35,876 nt of DNA from Methylomicrobium sp035916875. Lineage in GTDB: Bacteria > Pseudomonadota > Gammaproteobacteria > Methylococcales > Methylomonadaceae. Below are positions 33,021 through 35,876 of this stretch, piece after piece. The notes beneath the pieces are model-generated. The model was not told where the DNA came from, did not search any database, and saw nothing but the letters and a program-made list of their open reading frames with translations. Position 1 is the first letter of the stretch; each line of letters starts with the position of its first letter. Made by a program: the position numbers and the translations under genes. Where the stretch lies: positions 1-35,876 of the forward strand of contig NZ_JAXUHN010000043.1 in NCBI RefSeq assembly GCF_035916875.1. The letters are read 5' to 3'.

Positions 33021-34916
33021 ATGATGAATAACGAATATAACGCTGCTGCGATCGAAGTCTTGAGCGGCCTGGAGCCGGTGCGGAAGCGCCCTGGCATGTA
33101 CACCGATACGACGCGGCCGAACCATTTGGTGCAGGAGGTCGTCGACAACAGCGTCGATGAAGCGTTGGCAGGCCATGCTGACACAATCGAGGTGGTGCTG
33201 TACAAGGACGGTTCGGTGAGGGTCGGCGACAACGGCCGCGGCATGCCGGTCGATATGCATCCCGAACAAGGCATTCCAGGCGTCGAGGTGATCCTGACGC
33301 AGTTGCATGCAGGCGGCAAGTTTTCGAACAAGAATTATCAGTTTTCGGGCGGTTTGCATGGCGTCGGCGTTTCGGTCGTGAATGCCTTGTCCGCCAAGCT
33401 CGATGTCGAGGTCAAGCGAGGCGGCAAGGTTTACCGGATGGAATTCGCCGACGGCGAGAAACAAAGCGATCTGGCCGAAATCGGCACGGTCGGGCGCAAT
33501 AATACCGGCACGACGGTCACTTTTCGTCCTAACGAAAAATATTTCGATTCGAGCAAAATCTCGGTCACCCGGCTGAAACAGAATCTGCGCGCGAAGGCGG
33601 TGTTGTGTCCGGGACTGACGATCAGTCTCAAGGTCGAACAACCGGAAGAAGAGATCGTCTGGTGTTATCAGGACGGCTTGAGGGAGTATTTGCTCGACCG
33701 GATCGGCGATATCGAATTCCTCCCGGAGCAGCCGTTCATGGGCAGCATGGCGGCCAATCACGAAGCGGTCGAGTGGGGCATCATTTGGGCGGTGGAAAAC
33801 CCCGGCGAAATGCTGGCCGAAAGTTACGTTAATCTGGTGCCGACCGCGCAGGGCGGCACGCATGTGAACGGCCTCAGGGCCGGATTGACCGAGGCGATGC
33901 GGGAGTTTTGCGACATCCGGAATATTTTGCCGCGCGGCGTTAAGGTCGCGCCCGAGGATGTTTGGGAAAACTGCCATTTCGTACTCTCGGTCAAACTCGA
34001 AGATCCGCAGTTTTCCGGGCAAACGAAGGAACGGCTCAGTTCGCGCGAATGTGTTGCGTTCGTGTCCGGCGTCGCGAAGGACAGTTTCAGCCTCTGGCTG
34101 AACCAGCATCCGGCCGAGGGCGAGAAAATCGCCGAAATTATCATTTCGAGCGCGCAGAAGCGCCTCCGCGCGAATAAGAAAATCATCCGCAAGAAAATCA
34201 CCTCGGGTCCCGCCCTGCCCGGCAAACTGGCGGATTGTTCGGCGCAGGACATCGGTCGTACCGAACTGTTTCTGGTCGAAGGCGATTCGGCCGGCGGCTC
34301 GGCAAAACAGGCGAGGGACCGGGATTTTCAGGCGATCATGCCGCTGCGCGGCAAGATTCTGAATACGTGGGAAGTTGATTCGAATCAGGTAATGGCGTCG
34401 CAGGAGGTGCACGATATTGCCGTTGCGCTTGGGATAGAGCCGGGCTCGAACGACTTGGCCAATTTGCGCTACGGTAAGGTCTGCATCCTGGCCGATGCGG
34501 ATTCCGACGGCAACCATATCGCGACGCTGATTAGCGCGCTGTTTTTTCAGCATTTCAACGCCCTGGTCAGGGCAGGACATGTATTTGTCGCCATGCCCCC
34601 CCTCTACCGGGTCGATGTCGGCAAGCGGGTGTTTTATGCGCTCGATGAATCCGAACGTCAGGGCGTGCTGGACAGGATCAAGGCCGAGAAGATCAAGGGC
34701 CAGATTAATGTGCAGCGATTTAAGGGGCTTGGCGAAATGAATCCGGGGCAACTCCGCGAAACCACGATGAACCCCGATACGCGCAGGCTTGTGCAACTGA
34801 CAGTGGCTGAGGGCGACGACACTGTCGGCCAGTTCGATCTGCTCTTGGCCAAGAAGCGCGCGCCGGACCGGAAAGTTTGGCTGGAGACCAAGGGTAATCT
34901 GGCGGATATCAAGTAA
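33021..34916 (+). CDS. parE: DNA topoisomerase IV subunit B
   Basis: 631 aa. The GHKL ATPase part has EVVDNSVDEALAGH, DNGRGMPVD and the GGLHGVGVSVVNALS lid. The TOPRIM domain has LVEGDSAGGSAKQARDRDFQAIMPLRGKILN and LADADSDGNHI, which hold the catalytic Glu and DxD. The C terminus has QRFKGLGEMNPGQLRETTM and ends NLADIK, as in ParE. The length matches ParE (about 630) rather than GyrB (about 800), which has an insertion absent here. It decatenates daughter chromosomes with ParC, which is not in the window. GGGG precedes the start, and either of two adjacent ATGs may be used. The 3' end overlaps mtfA by 8 bases. Confidence 0.97.
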   Translation: MMNNEYNAAAIEVLSGLEPVRKRPGMYTDTTRPNHLVQEVVDNSVDEALAGHADTIEVVLYKDGSVRVGDNGRGMPVDMHPEQGIPGVEVILTQLHAGGKFSNKNYQFSGGLHGVGVSVVNALSAKLDVEVKRGGKVYRMEFADGEKQSDLAEIGTVGRNNTGTTVTFRPNEKYFDSSKISVTRLKQNLRAKAVLCPGLTISLKVEQPEEEIVWCYQDGLREYLLDRIGDIEFLPEQPFMGSMAANHEAVEWGIIWAVENPGEMLAESYVNLVPTAQGGTHVNGLRAGLTEAMREFCDIRNILPRGVKVAPEDVWENCHFVLSVKLEDPQFSGQTKERLSSRECVAFVSGVAKDSFSLWLNQHPAEGEKIAEIIISSAQKRLRANKKIIRKKITSGPALPGKLADCSAQDIGRTELFLVEGDSAGGSAKQARDRDFQAIMPLRGKILNTWEVDSNQVMASQEVHDIAVALGIEPGSNDLANLRYGKVCILADADSDGNHIATLISALFFQHFNALVRAGHVFVAMPPLYRVDVGKRVFYALDESERQGVLDRIKAEKIKGQINVQRFKGLGEMNPGQLRETTMNPDTRRLVQLTVAEGDDTVGQFDLLLAKKRAPDRKVWLETKGNLADIK

Positions 34917-35691
34917 AATAACGGCCAGTCCGCGTCAAGGGATCTTGCCGGTAATAGAGGCGCAGTTGCTCGTAAACGGCGGCAAACTGCGCATGCAGTA
35001 TGTCCGGCGCGCAGAAAAAATATTCGCTGATCACGGCGAAAAATTCCGCCGGGTTGGCAGCCGCATAAGGATCGATGCAAGTTCGGTGATGATGCTCGAC
35101 TCGCAGGACCAGTTTTTGATAAGCTGCGCTGAGCGTTGTTGACCACGCCGCGACGGGCATGCCGTAACGCAAGGGCGGGTAGCCGTCTGCCGGCCCGTTC
35201 AGCATGTCGAGCTTATGGGCGATTTCATGGATGACCACGTTGCGAACCGAGCGCGTCTCCCGTAGATCCTGTTCGATATCGTCCCATGATACGATCAGGG
35301 GGCCCCGCGACCAGGATTCGCCGCTTAACGACCGCTCTTGATGATGAACGACGCCCGCGTCGTCTCTTTCCTCTCGGCGGACCCGAAATGCCGACGGATA
35401 AACGATCACTTCGGTCCAGCCCTCCAGGCAGCCAAATCCGAGTCCGAGGACCGGAAGGCAGGCGAGCGCGGCGATAACGACGCGCATGGCATCGGTGACT
35501 TCCTGACCTTGCACTCCGAGCAGTTTTTTTTCGTGCAAAAATAGCGTCGCCAGTTCCCGCAAGTGCGCTTTTTCGACCGCCGTCAATCCCTGAAAGACAG
35601 CCATTTTTTCCGTGACATCCTGCCACTGCTGATGGGCAATGGGATGACGGTGCAGAATATAGCGAATATGTGCGCGTTTAAACCAGTTCAT
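34909..35691 (-). CDS. mtfA: Zinc-dependent peptidase MtfA (Mlc titration factor A)
   Basis: 260 aa from the ATG at 35691, aligning with E. coli MtfA from its start. The zinc motif is HEIAHKLDMLNG; the third ligand is probably the Glu in NPAEFFAVISEYFF. Other family pieces are LPVLGLGFGCLEGWTEVIVYPSAF, GPLIVSWDDIEQD and YRQDPLTR near the end. In E. coli it binds the glucose regulator Mlc and is a peptidase of the gluzincin type. Here it converges on parE with an 8-base overlap. The ribosome site is weak. A GTG-like upstream extension (to 35739) lacks homology. Confidence 0.93.
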   Translation of the reverse strand: MNWFKRAHIRYILHRHPIAHQQWQDVTEKMAVFQGLTAVEKAHLRELATLFLHEKKLLGVQGQEVTDAMRVVIAALACLPVLGLGFGCLEGWTEVIVYPSAFRVRREERDDAGVVHHQERSLSGESWSRGPLIVSWDDIEQDLRETRSVRNVVIHEIAHKLDMLNGPADGYPPLRYGMPVAAWSTTLSAAYQKLVLRVEHHHRTCIDPYAAANPAEFFAVISEYFFCAPDILHAQFAAVYEQLRLYYRQDPLTRTGRYFT

Positions 35692-35780
35692 CGTTTTATT
35701 TCTTATCGTGCAGATGATGTGTCGCTTCACTGCGGGCATGCATCTGGTAAACGCGATATTTTAACCAATAATGGGAAATC

Positions 35781-35797
35781 CCCCGGCTCTGCCGGGG
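35781..35797. other. GC-rich hairpin near the right edge, possible mobile-element end
   Basis: CCCCGGC-TCT-GCCGGGG (35781-35797) is followed by A-rich DNA and an AGGAG stretch, with no coding frame before the window ends. No terminator T-run is present. It may be the end of an insertion sequence or a leader of a gene starting just outside, since the window ends in AGAGGAGA. This is a weak call. Confidence 0.3.
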
Positions 35798-35876
35798 AGA
35801 CAGCAAAAGTTTGACAATAAGAGGAGTCCATCAGGAAACTGACTACCGTGAACCGCCAAGCACACGATAGAGGAGA

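Noticed and set aside
32964..34796. 610-aa frame antisense to parE
   Set aside because: GC-rich codon bias of parE opens the opposite strand; no domain is recognisable and parE is unmistakable.

Overview
The window looks like a piece of gammaproteobacterial chromosome, most plausibly from a methanotroph of the order Methylococcales. This placement is inferred from protein character and gene order (csrA beside tRNA-Ser/Arg/Asn, ettA, metG/apbC, rpiA, motC/motD, parE, mtfA and a type IV pilus minor-pilin cluster); no 16S rRNA gene or lineage-defining methane gene is present. The backbone is housekeeping DNA interrupted by one clear mobile island and one transposase relic.

Left edge (1-1070): a gene for a membrane-anchored protein with two J-domain-like modules, followed toward the tRNA side by a strong intrinsic terminator. 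Island (about 1071-16400): a 15.3-kb integrative element inserted in the tRNA-Asn gene. A perfect 52-bp direct repeat (1071-1122 and 16349-16400), reaching from the anticodon loop past the CCA end, bounds it. Next to the intact tRNA lie a tyrosine integrase and, just upstream, a ribbon-helix-helix protein. Divergent from these are an AlpA-type excisionase and a large primase/helicase (PriCT-2 plus DUF927-like). Beyond the primase gene is a 236-bp non-coding region with eight GGGAAC/GTTCCC hexamers in mirror symmetry, a candidate replication origin or control site. The rest of the island is one minus-strand block: three small island proteins, a Panacea (DUF4065) protein with an unknown partner and a decayed ORF in front, a type III restriction-modification pair, and an MqsR-MqsA-SecB toxin-antitoxin-chaperone module beside the left att site. 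The element resembles a P4-like satellite or phage-inducible island in organisation (integrase, AlpA, primase), carrying a defence and addiction cargo, but no capsid or packaging gene is recognisable.

Right of the island: tRNA-Asn, tRNA-Arg, tRNA-Ser and csrA on the minus strand, then ettA, a multi-pass membrane protein of unknown function and an IS3-family transposase relic that abuts a minor-pilin operon (fimT-pilW-pilX-pilV, minus strand) with a divergent pilE. The pilV product carries about 33 Thr-Pro repeats and a C-terminal domain, pilW and pilX encode Asp/Asn-rich calcium-loop-like motifs, and no pilY1 is seen.

The remainder is conserved housekeeping: ychJ, metG, apbC/mrp, rpiA, an EVE-domain gene, the flagellar stator pair motC-motD, a MEKHLA/PAS-like gene, parE and mtfA. 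The last 140 bases hold a GC-rich hairpin that may be the edge of another mobile element.

The parts most worth pursuing are the symmetric GGGAAC array, the Panacea/partner pair with its damaged first gene, the MqsR-MqsA-SecB operon with a palindrome over its start, and the modular PilV.
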